NCBI GenBank assembly: GCA_022453515.1
Contig: JAJNNY010000065.1
Span: 124,001 to 188,000, forward strand
DNA: 64,000 bases
DNA from: Astrocystis sublimbata
Taxonomy: Eukaryota > Ascomycota > Sordariomycetes > Xylariales > Xylariaceae
Direction of reading: 5' to 3'
The translations under genes were made by a program, and so were the position numbers. The notes under the pieces were generated by a model. It was not told the DNA's origin and made no database searches. It was given only the letters and a program-made list of their open reading frames with translations. Positions within the stretch are counted from its first letter, which is position 1. Each line of letters opens with the position of its first letter. This document shows, piece after piece, positions 10,244 to 20,069 of this stretch.

Positions 10244-11581
10244 TCAACCGCCAGCAATGACCTCTGTCTTCTCGCCCGGGAGCCCAGCCAGATCTTCGTA
10301 ATAGCTGCTATCCATGCCAGCTTGTTGCCGCCCTGCCACGTTGAAGGGGCCCTTGAGACCCCCGCTGAAATGCTTCCGTACGTTGCTCCGGAACACTTGC
10401 ACTGGATCCGTGCCTTCTTGCTCGCAGATCCAAGAAAGCCACCGATGCCCCGTTGTCACATGCGTGATCTCGTCGTTATGGATGATTGTCATGACCTCGA
10501 CACTTTCCATGTCCTTCGCGGCCCGGAACTTCTCGATGGTCAGAGGATTGATGTCGAGACCGCGAGCTTCGTGCACCAGAGCGATGACACTTATCCTCGC
10601 TCGGAGATCATGCGCCGTCCTGGTCGCAGACTCCCATACGCCGTGGTGTACCGGAAGCGCACCGAAATGGCTGCCTAGTTCCTCCAGTCGGCAGCGCAGG
10701 AGGGAGAAGTGTTTGGCCTCGTCGTTGGCTACCTTGAGCCAGTCGTAGTAGAAGGTGCGCGGCAGCTGTTGCGACGCCGAGTCGGCTGTCGCAGTCGTCT
10801 GAAAAGTGGCAAACCTTACACATATATCAATAGCCAGGTCGATTGCCCATTGCTCAATGTTGGCCAGTGCGTGTAGCATCGCTTGTCTGCTCTTCAGGCT
10901 CCCTCCCTTTCGGGCAGCAGGCATCTGGCCGGGTTTCACCTCGTGAAGATCCTGCCTTAGAGGCTGACTAGGGGCTGCTACACTGCCGGCACCAAGGCTC
11001 ATCGGCGTCGAAGATTGTTCCCGCGTAGCGAATAAAGAAAAGAGGTGCGAGGTAAGTTCAATCTTATCTTCGGGATCCGCAGTATTTAGGATATGGACAC
11101 ACCAATCACACAGCGTAGCGTCATCGCTGAGGTACTTGAGCGAGCCCGTCGTCGTTTCGCGAGAACCATGTTTAAACTTGACCTGCTCGCTGACTGCTTG
11201 AAGCGCAGATAGCCGCACAGCTTCGTCGTCCAGCGATAACAGCACTCGGCCGTTCTGCAGACGGACCGGATACGTGCAGGCTTTGACCCCGAAGCTTGAC
11301 TCACCGGTTTCCAAGTTGAAATCGTAGGCATGCCACGGACACGATGCGATATACGAGGCGTCCTCGATGTCTACCTGCGCATCGGCCATAGGCCCGCCCG
11401 CGTGTGGGCATTCGGCCTCCATGGCATAATAGACCCAATCATGGCTCTTCGCATCGGCTGAAGTTTCTGATGGGCGAATAGGGGGTAGGCGAAACAGTAC
11501 GAGCCGCTTGCCGTCAGACAACCTCAGTGCATATCGCGAATGTGTCAAGTCCTCGACCGCGCCGATATCAATAGACGGCAT
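10244..11581 (-). CDS. Rieske [2Fe-2S] plus DUF455 ferritin-like fusion protein
   Basis: Intronless, 445 residues from the ATG at 11581-11579; upstream in-frame codons lack an ATG. The N-terminal third is a Rieske domain with the cluster ligands in CPHAGGPM (Cys58, His60) and CPWHAYDF (Cys81, His84), spaced as in soluble Rieske ferredoxins. The C-terminal two thirds match DUF455, a ferritin-like four-helix family, with acidic/His helix motifs (NIEQWAIDLAIDI, NDEAKHF, VHEARGLD, HNDEITH) that suggest a di-metal centre. By family knowledge DUF455 is uncharacterised. The fusion suggests that the Rieske module passes electrons to a di-iron oxygenase or oxidase site; this is an inference. There is no transit peptide, so the protein is probably cytosolic. 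The single continuous frame shows that the fusion is genuine and not caused by a splice-model error. Confidence 0.88.
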   Translation of the reverse strand: MPSIDIGAVEDLTHSRYALRLSDGKRLVLFRLPPIRPSETSADAKSHDWVYYAMEAECPHAGGPMADAQVDIEDASYIASCPWHAYDFNLETGESSFGVKACTYPVRLQNGRVLLSLDDEAVRLSALQAVSEQVKFKHGSRETTTGSLKYLSDDATLCDWCVHILNTADPEDKIELTSHLFSLFATREQSSTPMSLGAGSVAAPSQPLRQDLHEVKPGQMPAARKGGSLKSRQAMLHALANIEQWAIDLAIDICVRFATFQTTATADSASQQLPRTFYYDWLKVANDEAKHFSLLRCRLEELGSHFGALPVHHGVWESATRTAHDLRARISVIALVHEARGLDINPLTIEKFRAAKDMESVEVMTIIHNDEITHVTTGHRWLSWICEQEGTDPVQVFRSNVRKHFSGGLKGPFNVAGRQQAGMDSSYYEDLAGLPGEKTEVIAGG

Positions 11582-14098
11582 GCTGGAAGAAGATGCTATC
11601 CTTTCTGGAACCTTTATTAGGTCCACGGGTGAGTCCTGACTGACGTGTAAGGCTGTAAGCGATCTTCCCACGAAGGTCGACAAAACACTTCACCGACCCT
11701 GCTGGTTTGATCGATGCTACAGTGCTGTCATCAATGCCAAGGGGGACAGTGACACTGGTGGCGAAGCAGCTTGACAGTTTCTAGATATTGGTAGTTTCGC
11801 AAGGTCGGGTAGTTTTGGGCCAGGGGTGTTGACTTGACGCCAGGGCCCACACAGAAGAAAGTACCTTTCTAGGCCCCCAGATTCTCTGCTGACTAAGATG
11901 GCGAAGCTACCCAAAGATCAGGTAGGCACTTTACGCAGTGGGTAACGCTCGCCAAGGAGCAGGCCTGAGAGCCTACCTTTTTTTCGCTAAAGGTAAATTG
12001 TCAAGATCGAGTCAAGATGCCACGCAAAAGTCGTCACGCCAGGAATATCTGTTGTTTGGACCACGGCACACAATACGCGATTTTGAGTTGCAGCTTTGCT
12101 CTTACTGTACACGTATCTGTTCTCCGCGACCTTGTCGCCGTCAGACATTGTCGCGCACTGTAAGCAAGTACGAGGACCTAACAGTCGGCTTTTGCGCACT
12201 TACACGTACTACTGTAGGTCTAGCAGATGCCTGTCACCTGGCTCGTGAGGCCAGCGGTATGAAATGAAATAAGATGAGATAACAAATGTTACTACCGATA
12301 TATCGATCGGCTTATGACTACAGTATGTACTTCAGGGACCCTTACCTTACCTCGCTTGCCTCGCCGGTAGTCCGCTTTCCGGGGGACTGCGTCATATAAT
12401 AGTTCAGATATATAGGAGGTCTGTAGGTAAGTAACCCCTGCTCCCCTAGACATTTACTCGATCTATTATTGTATGTACCTCGTGTACTTTGATCAATCGG
12501 TGCCTTTTCACACAAATTCGAGATTCAAGATATGGAATCCAACCAAGCGTTCCAAGCACCCAAGCACGGGCCAAGTTGTGCAAGTAAAGCAAGCATTTAT
12601 TTGCCAGGTGCGGGATTCTGTGCGGAAGTCCCTGCCCAGGGTTGGCTGTGCCTCTCTCTATCCATTGCCTCTTAACGAATAGAAGATGCATCTGGACAGA
12701 GATTTGGAAGAATGTGCCCACTCGAGCCAGGCGCAAGCGCACTGCTTCGATACTAACAAGTCATCTTGACACAATATCTTTAATTAGATTCGGTGTTTGC
12801 AATTCAATCCCTTACTTGTTCTTCTTCCTTATTCTGCTCCTGCATCTAACAAATGGCGGTCTCAATTCGACGACCATGCTGTCGCATATCTCTCCGCAAA
12901 AGCCTGCAAAGAGCCCCGTAACCGTCATCGCCAGCATCGAAAGCAATGACGCGTCGTTTGACCCTGGTATCCTGGAGGGTCTGGGGGGCCTGGGTGCCCT
13001 GTCTCGCCCTGTCAGCTTGATGCCTGTGGTGTCGTGAACTTGGCTCGCTTGGCATCCAACGCAAGAGCTCGAGAGGAGTTTGAAATCTGCCAAGCATCTG
13101 TAACGCGGAATAGTCGAAGCCGGCAGACGCGGGGTCTAGGCTGTGCCCCTTGCTGGCTGTCCGATATGGGGCGCGATCTGCGCCGTTCGTTGGCCGACGC
13201 AGGGCGGGAACTGGCTGCGGCGGGTCCAGAATCACAGATCAACGTGGGACGCCGTTACAGATCTCGTCTCCTCGTCTCAGAACCCCCCAGCTCGTCAGCA
13301 CCCGGCGAGATTGCATCCACCGTGAAACCCAACGGATCCGCTCCCACGTCCTTTCCGTTCCTGTCCGTTTCGTCCTGTCAGTAAACAACCAACCCAGGCC
13401 GTCGCCCCAGCCACCAATCAGAGCCTGCCACCGCCCAGCTTTTGGGATGTTTATTCGACGGGGCCCATGGTGCTGGGATGCTTGGAAGCCCCGAACAGGC
13501 TCGATTGGGCAGAAGACGGGCTCGGACGGGGCTTCGACGGGGGACTGCTCAGATCGCAGCCGGGCCAGCCAAGGCCTCGAATCGCTGCCCGATTTGGCAA
13601 CGTCTAGACCCTTGCGAGCGCTGCACGTACTCATAGTAGCATCGTGCCTGTCATATCGATGAACCTTCGGATGCGTCTCAGAAGCGCCTATCATTGACGT
13701 TGAGGATCAGGATGGCGGAGCGAGCGCACAGTGATCAAACCACCCCTTTGTTGCGTTTGCCTTGCCTTGCTGGTGCAAGCATACCTACATACATGCATGC
13801 ATGAGTGATGTAGGCAACTGAATGCGTAGGTACGTAGCCTGGCATCGATCGAGCGGCCGCCAGCATGTACTAGGTAGGCAAATCATCGCATATTCATAGA
13901 CACTTCGGATGTTCGCATGAACATACAAAAAGCCTGCCATCCCGTCTGTTCTCTAGCTCAGAATCATCTCATCCACACAACCTATCCATTCCAAGCCTCT
14001 TCTCTTCATACTAGTACATATTTAAACTGCTCGTCGCCGGCCGACATATCTCTTCTCCAAACACCAAATCATATCAAACCAAAAAACCACCAGTCAAA
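11582..14098. other. 2.5 kb gene-poor stretch with small secreted protein promoter
   Basis: No gene is supported. Candidate frames around 12642-13242 overlap on both strands, lack partner exons and resemble no family. The last 200 bp on the + strand are CA-rich with a TATA-like element, forming the promoter and leader of the small secreted protein gene at 14099. Confidence 0.55.
14019..14026 (+). promoter_or_regulatory. TATA-like box of the 57-residue secreted protein gene
   Basis: TATTTAAA lies about 73 bp before the ATG at 14099. It is followed by a pyrimidine/adenine-rich leader (TCTCTTCTCCAAACACC) and a good start context (CAAAATG). The arrangement suits a strongly expressed fungal gene. 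Confidence 0.5.
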
Positions 14099-14332
14099 AT
14101 GAAGTTCTCCGTCGCCATCGTTGCCCTCGCCGCCGTCGCCTCGGCCCAATTCGGTACGTCTTGAATGATACAATACAAAACCTGCCTCACACGACCACTA
14201 ATACAGCCCACAGTCAAGGTTCCTCGCCAGGAGAAGAGCACTGTCCTAGTTCAGGGTGCTGCCATGACCACAAAGGACGGCACCGTCGTCGCCTTCGACT
14301 CCGAGAACGTCTACAAGGCCGCCAGCGAATAG
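14099..14332 (+). CDS. Small secreted protein, 57 residues, two exons
   Basis: Exon 1 is 14099-14153 and exon 2 is 14214-14332. The 60-nt intron has donor GTACGT, a branch-like CACTAAT and acceptor CACAG. The spliced frame closes exactly at TAG 14330-14332. The first 16 residues (MKFSVAIVALAAVASA) are a textbook fungal signal peptide. The mature peptide is about 40 residues, cysteine-free, and begins QFVKVPRQEKSTV. Codons in both exons are strongly biased to C-ending forms (GTC, GCC, TTC, GAC, AAG), as in highly expressed genes, which argues that it is real despite its size. It resembles short Ala/Val-rich secreted peptides of plant- and insect-associated ascomycetes, but I recognise no named family. 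A competing acceptor 7 nt upstream (ATACAG) would give an Arg/His-rich frame with poor codon use and is less likely. Confidence 0.78.
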
Positions 14333-15364
14333 ATGGACGAATAAGGAAATCTAGTGCCTAGCTCTCGGGGCAGGGCTTGGAGACTGTCCCTCGCCCCCTT
14401 CTTTTCTGGCGGGCGGACAGGACTACCTTGGGCTTTTTCGCTTTTTCGACTCCATCTGTACACAACCAACGCGGACACAGGGCTACCACGTCAATTATAG
14501 AGAGATATCATCTGGGGTTATTTTTATGATGGGGGTTGGTCACGGGACAACAATGCATACCAGCCCATCAGTGGCACCTATTGGCATTTGCAGGCAAGGA
14601 ATTTTTGGGTTTGGGATAACATAATAAATAGAATTGCAATACGGGCATTTTCGTCCTGCAAGCACATCATCGTGTCATTGAAATTGGTGTACGTGAATTC
14701 AGTATTGGTGAGAGCTCGTAGGTCAGGTATGAGACAAAACGTCTGCTTCGCGATAAGCACTCTCTCAAGACTAGTCTAAACCACCAGGGCTCTACGGTAT
14801 GGTGACATCCGTACCCGGTATCAACACTATGTCTGTCTCACGGATAACAGATCGCGCTCGTGTGGCTATGCAAATGGTGAAATTGAGGCATTTATCTATC
14901 TCACGAGGTGATCTCTGAAACTCGAGGTTGCCAAGGTACCGCTTTACAGATACCTAGGTATGCAAAGCTTCGTTCTTAAGCAGCGAGGATACACCACAGA
15001 AATTTGCGTCATTTGTGATGTGGCACTTAACAAACAGCACATATTCTGCATTGACCCTGACAACCTCGGCCAAGATAGCACATGTCTCGGTCTCCTAAGC
15101 GCGGCTGGTAAATGCACACCATGCCGCACGCACTGGCGGTGCAGATCATTCTGGACCAAGCACTGAAGAACGAAGTTGAAACTGCGCACTTCGAATTAGG
15201 CACCCCACCTTGGTAGATGGATGATCCAAATACCTCGACTGACTTCAACTATCCAAAGCAGATAAGACTAGATCATTCTTAATTGTTCGTAACACATGCA
15301 ACACACCGTGAGATCTCGTCCCCAAACGCCGAACCGAAGCCACGCAAGTAACCCCCCTCATGCG

Positions 15365-15407
<43 letters not shown>

Positions 15408-15490
15408 ACTCCTTTCATCCAAGCGCGTAATCCAGCCAGTCAAGCCAAAGCGGCAGACATTTATTTCCACTGTTCTTCCTGGGTTGGGTA
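14333..15490. other. 3' flanks with a long A homopolymer
   Basis: This 1.16 kb region lies between the small secreted protein gene (+) and the membrane protein gene (-), which converge. No gene is supported. Apart from the 42-base A run it holds scattered GGTACC/CCTAGG words (near 14935 and 14952). Confidence 0.55.
15365..15406 (+). repeat. (A)42 homopolymer
   Basis: Forty-two consecutive A residues on the + strand, 85 bp beyond the stop codon of the convergent membrane protein gene. No comparable run exists elsewhere in the window. It could be the 3' tail of a degenerate retroposed copy or simple slippage. Its length may be imprecise, as homopolymers assemble poorly. Confidence 0.95.
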
Positions 15491-17005
15491 TCACGAGTCT
15501 CTCCTGGCCGTCCGGTTCCCCAGCTCTACATCCTCAAGCCCCTCGACATCGCGACGCATCCGGGCTGAACCTTTCGGCCCACCTTGGTTCTCCTCATCGC
15601 TGTCATCCAGCAGAGCCTGTCGACTCTCGCTGCTCGCCCGTTTCCGCGTGGCCCGTCCGCTCGTGTGGCTCGTGTGATGGTGTGGCTCCTCGTCGTGGAT
15701 CTCAGGCACGCTGTTCAAGACGTGGCCGCGCAGCACTTCTTCTGTTTCTTCCGGCGGCGTGGTGATAGTGACGCTGGGGCTGCTGCCGTTCATGCCGCCG
15801 ACGATGGCCTCGTAGCTGACCTGTCTTCCCACTGTGTTTCCCCGGGGCCGCGAGACGTGGCCCGCGGGCACGGTGCCGAAGCTGATCACCTGCTCGCCGC
15901 TGGCGTTGGTCCGGCCAAGGTTGGGCTCCCCGGGCGAGGGCGAGTCGCCGAATCCGTACTCGTTGCTCAGGGCGCGCTTCGCGTCGTGTTGGGGCGATAT
16001 GTCGTTGAAAGAGCTGCTGCGACGGTGACGGCTCTGCGTCAGGCTGGAGCGTCGTGATTGGTAATAGTCTTCGAATTGCGTGTCTCGCTTGTGGTCGTAG
16101 CTGACGCGGCGCTCCATTGCCGCGTCTACGGGGGGCGGTGGAGGGGGCGAGCGGCTTTGGGTTCGACTGAAGGAGAGCGAAATGCGACGGCTGCCGATCG
16201 AGACGGATCGGCCGCGCGTTTGCGGCTCGCCGCTGGAGATTGTTGCTATCGGGCCCAAGGTCGAGTTCGTTGGATCGTATGGCGTCGGTGCTTTGAGTTG
16301 TATCGAAGATCTATCTTCAACGCCTTCCTCGGGCAAATTGAAGCCGAAAGCTTTGTGGTTTCCGGGCAGGTGGTAGTCGTCGTAGTCGAGGAGGCGGCGG
16401 TATATTACGATAGCGTAGATCAACGGAATCAGTGTCACGACGCTAATGACTTTGTCAGCTTGTCGGTTCCCGCGTTGCAGATTGGAAAGGTGAAGAAGAA
16501 TGCTCACATGAGGGCGGCATCAAGGGCAAGTCCTATTAGTGAGTATTGTTTGTCCTTCCGCTGGACATAGATTACAATGTCCAGCGCCAACACGGCGGCC
16601 GACAACACGACGTTGAGTATGCACCCAAACAGCAACGGCAGCGGTGTCAATACTTCGGCGATGAACCGTGCTATGGCAATGAAAGTCACGACCAGCGACA
16701 CCAGCGAGAATCCGATATTAGCTGCTTCCCATCTGTCCGAAACAAAGTCAGTAACCTGGCAAGCCGTCGGTCGTAAAAGGCACAACCGCCTGAGCATTCT
16801 ACAGTACTTACATAAATTCGACCACGGGCACCATGCCCTTTTTATCTTCTTCTTCCCAAGTGGTTATTGTGCGCGACAAGCGGTATGAGAACAAGCCCAT
16901 TACACTCAGCAGGATAAGAATTTGGAGGATCCAGCAGGGTAGTATGACCCTCTTCTTCCAACCCGCAAGACTGAAATGGGCATTGTCGCGGTGTGACCCC
17001 AACAT
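15491..17005 (-). CDS. Four-helix membrane protein with long disordered cytosolic tail
   Basis: Three exons on the minus strand: 17005-16812, 16732-16508 and 16442-15491, joined by 79- and 65-nt introns. They close to 456 residues. Four hydrophobic helices occur in the first ~160 residues: WILQILILLSVMGLF, IGFSLVSLVVTFIAIA, LLFGCILNVVLSAAVLAL and a last one spanning the exon 2/3 junction (VVTLIPLIYAIVIYRR). The remaining ~290 residues are polar, Ser/Arg/Pro-rich (PPPPPP, SRTQSRS, SRRSSLTQSRHRRSSS) and probably a phosphorylated cytosolic tail. The arrangement recalls fungal MARVEL-like or other small tetraspan plasma-membrane proteins, but no family signature is certain. No signal peptide is needed; the first helix is internal. 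The function is unknown. Confidence 0.82.
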
Positions 17006-20000
17006 CCTTCAGTTAGTGTCGCCAAACGAGATTCGATAACTTCGATGTGCCCCCAGAACGTGGCTCTGATCCCGGCCCGGCCAGCTCGCCGGCTTCGTTG
17101 GATATTGTTGGCGCGACGTGAACACACGAAGGTGACAAATCGGAATGATAGGCGGCACTTCAAATCCTCCCTGACTTTTATCTCTTGTATCTAGCAAATC
17201 GCGGATTACATCATTTTCGTCGCTGTCTCAAAAAGGCCAGTCTAGTATGGTTGCGGAGGGAAAGTAAAGTGGCGGGGGTTTTGCTTGTCAGTTAGACCAT
17301 CAGACAAAGGGTACGAGCTGACGAGTCAACGGGCGGGCACAGAGGCTTTTCTAAGAGCGACTGACAGCTCGACAGGTAGTACAGATTCGTCGCTGAAGAC
17401 CCAACTTCGGAGGCTAGGCGCAGGTGGCTGCATAGCCTCCCACTAACATCGACACGCTTTGAATCACATCGGGGAAGATGTATACTCGTAGCAGCGCCGC
17501 GAACATGGTCCGGCGGCATCTTGTGATTAGCTTGCAAGATCTGTTTGAGCGGTCGGGTAAGCAGAGTCCTGCTGCTATTCGAAGAGGTATAGTTGCTGGT
17601 GGCTGGACTGCCGGTTTTGCTTCAAGCCCAACAACCAACCGTAGCGTCTAATTATTGAGTAAGACGTCCCAAGACTGGGGTTGCGCCCCAGTCAACCTCA
17701 CGCTAACAGCACATCTAACAACGCCATACACGCACTTGAGATACTTAGCGCAAGTCGGTGAATCATTTTGCACCTTGGTCTCGACAAGCTCTTGAGATTC
17801 GCTCGCCCTTAGGTACCTCGGGTAGGTACCTCACCTGGCGTTGGTTCTGCATCACCATCTGGCGCTACCCAGGTCTGAACAACTATGAAGCCGCGACATG
17901 CTAGTACTCATCAGACGACAAGTCATATACTTTAAATCAATAAATAATGATAATAATTATATCAATTATAATAGTATTAATAAGTGTATGTAACACCCAG
18001 CATTCTCTGTTGTCCAACAGTTCAATTAGCTAGTGGGAACTGGAGGGCGTCCACGAACGACCCGTTGTACACGACGCTAGGTTGCCTGCGGCTGAAATAG
18101 CTGAAAGTCCGGCCAAGGGGCCCCCTGTTGGCTTGTGTCGAATATTATGGGTAGCAAATGCACCTGAACCTGACAGCTGGATGATCTCCGTTGACACATG
18201 CTCGCGTTGTATTTGTAGTTCACGATGGTATATTATTTAGTGAGCTACCTAGGCAAAGCGACTGATACCTTTCGTCAGAGTCTAAGATGGAGTCGACAAA
18301 ACCAACTTCAAATCTACCTGTGTCCCCAACACCGTCATAGCATCAACTAAGGTACCTACCTAACCTAGATACTTAGACTATATGCCCTGACTTCTGCCCG
18401 ATTTCTAAATATAGAACCGATGGGGCTTCCATCTGAACCAATCAGTCGCGTCCTGACTAGAGAAACCGCGCCAATTTTACTGAGGTCTCCCAGCCGCTCC
18501 GGTGTGCGAAGCAGCAGTGGTTCGTACAACTTATAGGCATCGTACCTAAGTATCTATCGCGATGAGGCCATGCCACCATATTTGGCACATTATGTGTACG
18601 TGAGATTCCCGACTCTTCGGATTACCCGTCTTAGTCTTGTTTTCACATCGTCAGATACTAGGACTCACAAGCTTATTTTTATAAATTGCTCTCTTGGCCC
18701 ACCACTGACATTGGTCGAAGCCTTCGCAGACCGTCCTCTGGATAGCAAGTTGTCGTTCGTTGATTAGTTCCATAACAAGCGTGGTCAGAACTCATGTGGC
18801 TGAGCGTCCTCACTCCTCGGATCTATCTATGCACTCTCAGCTACCCTGCACTGCCCTGCATCCTCCCTCATTCGAGCCATTCCGCTTCCATTTCTACGGT
18901 TCAATCCCGGCAAAGTCTACGATGCATCATTCCACGGCGTCGGCGGAATGGCAAACATGCCGCTATCTACTTAAGTATCAACCTGCCTAAGGTTACCGGT
19001 AGTAGTAGCATGAGTTGAATGTACGAGATGCAGAAGTCCATACCTGTGCCGGGTCGCACCGCTTTGTTACCTGGGGTGCTCTGTGTCCCAACATCATACC
19101 CTCCACGAGATTTATTCGCCAACCAACCTCATCACCACCTTGCCAACATCATCTCCAACCCAACCTTCAACCAATCAGGGACCGAATCCGACCTAACGAA
19201 GTCATGTAAATGACTGACACATACCCTAGTTCAGCTCCCCGACTCAGGCCTTGATACTTGCATAATCGACTACCTACCTACTAGGTATTGAATTATAATA
19301 TCACTAACGATCATCTCCGCCCAGTCACGACTCTATGTATTAGTGCAATCACCATACAACCCCCCGCACGAATCCTCATCCTATTCCATGAACAGAGCTT
19401 TGGAAATTCCAGCCTAATCAATTCCAACGCTACCGTGACTTCATATTATCATCCCTTCAATCACTCCGTATCTCCCTATCGCGACCCAAACTTTAACGCG
19501 TCTTCTACAGTATCACGCGTTGTCTCAGAATGCAATTTGCTAGACACCGGAAACTCGCATCAGTTGGAGGTGGCCCCTCTTATTATAACCAACAATACTT
19601 ACTGCCACAAGATTTGCTTAAGCAAAGCTATTTTAATGGCATCTCACTCAAGTTTGCAAGAATCAAGTTAGTAATACATTGGAGGTTCCATTATCTATCT
19701 AAAGCGTATCTAGTTTTCTGAGGGTACTGTCCCAGACTCTTGCTAGAGACTGGACTACGAGCCCCGATAACTTATACGAGAATAGTCAATAGAATGCTCC
19801 AGGAAATGAATTAGAAATGCAACCACCAATCGAGATAACGCAGCGCGGATACGAGCAAACAGCGCAACCAGTAAAGCAAATGTCCTGCGAGGCTCCGAGA
19901 ACGCTGTCAGCGTCATCTCAAGACGCCGACCTGAGATATAGACTCAAGAAAGACTTCATAGCTGAGAGAGCCTGCATGTTCATGGAAATGATTGTGAAAC

Positions 20001-20069
20001 GGGGAACCAGATTACCAGTAGCTTAGACCGAGAGAACAACAACCGAGATGAATTGGGAGATTGGCTTGG
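17006..20069. other. 3 kb gene-poor region with AT-rich patch
   Basis: Lies between the membrane protein promoter (-) and the Argonaute 3' end (-). It contains an AT-rich patch (about 17931-17989) and GGTACCT/CCTAGG-type palindromes at about 17812-17835, 18246 and 18351-18375. Open frames around 18.5-20.0 kb are short, Asn/Ser/Thr-rich and look non-coding. No gene seen. Confidence 0.55.

Noticed and set aside
12642..13242. Overlapping frames on both strands, including a + strand one beginning from CTG/ATG codons
   Set aside because: No codon bias, splice partner or recognisable domain; both strands are equally open, as expected from composition.
14161..14361. Alternative Arg/His-rich frame through exon 2 of the 57-residue gene
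   Set aside because: It needs the weaker ATACAG acceptor and loses the strong codon bias of the other frame.
15360..15677. Open frame starting with a run of lysine codons on the + strand
   Set aside because: It is translation of the A42 homopolymer running into the antisense of the membrane protein exon. No start context or domain.
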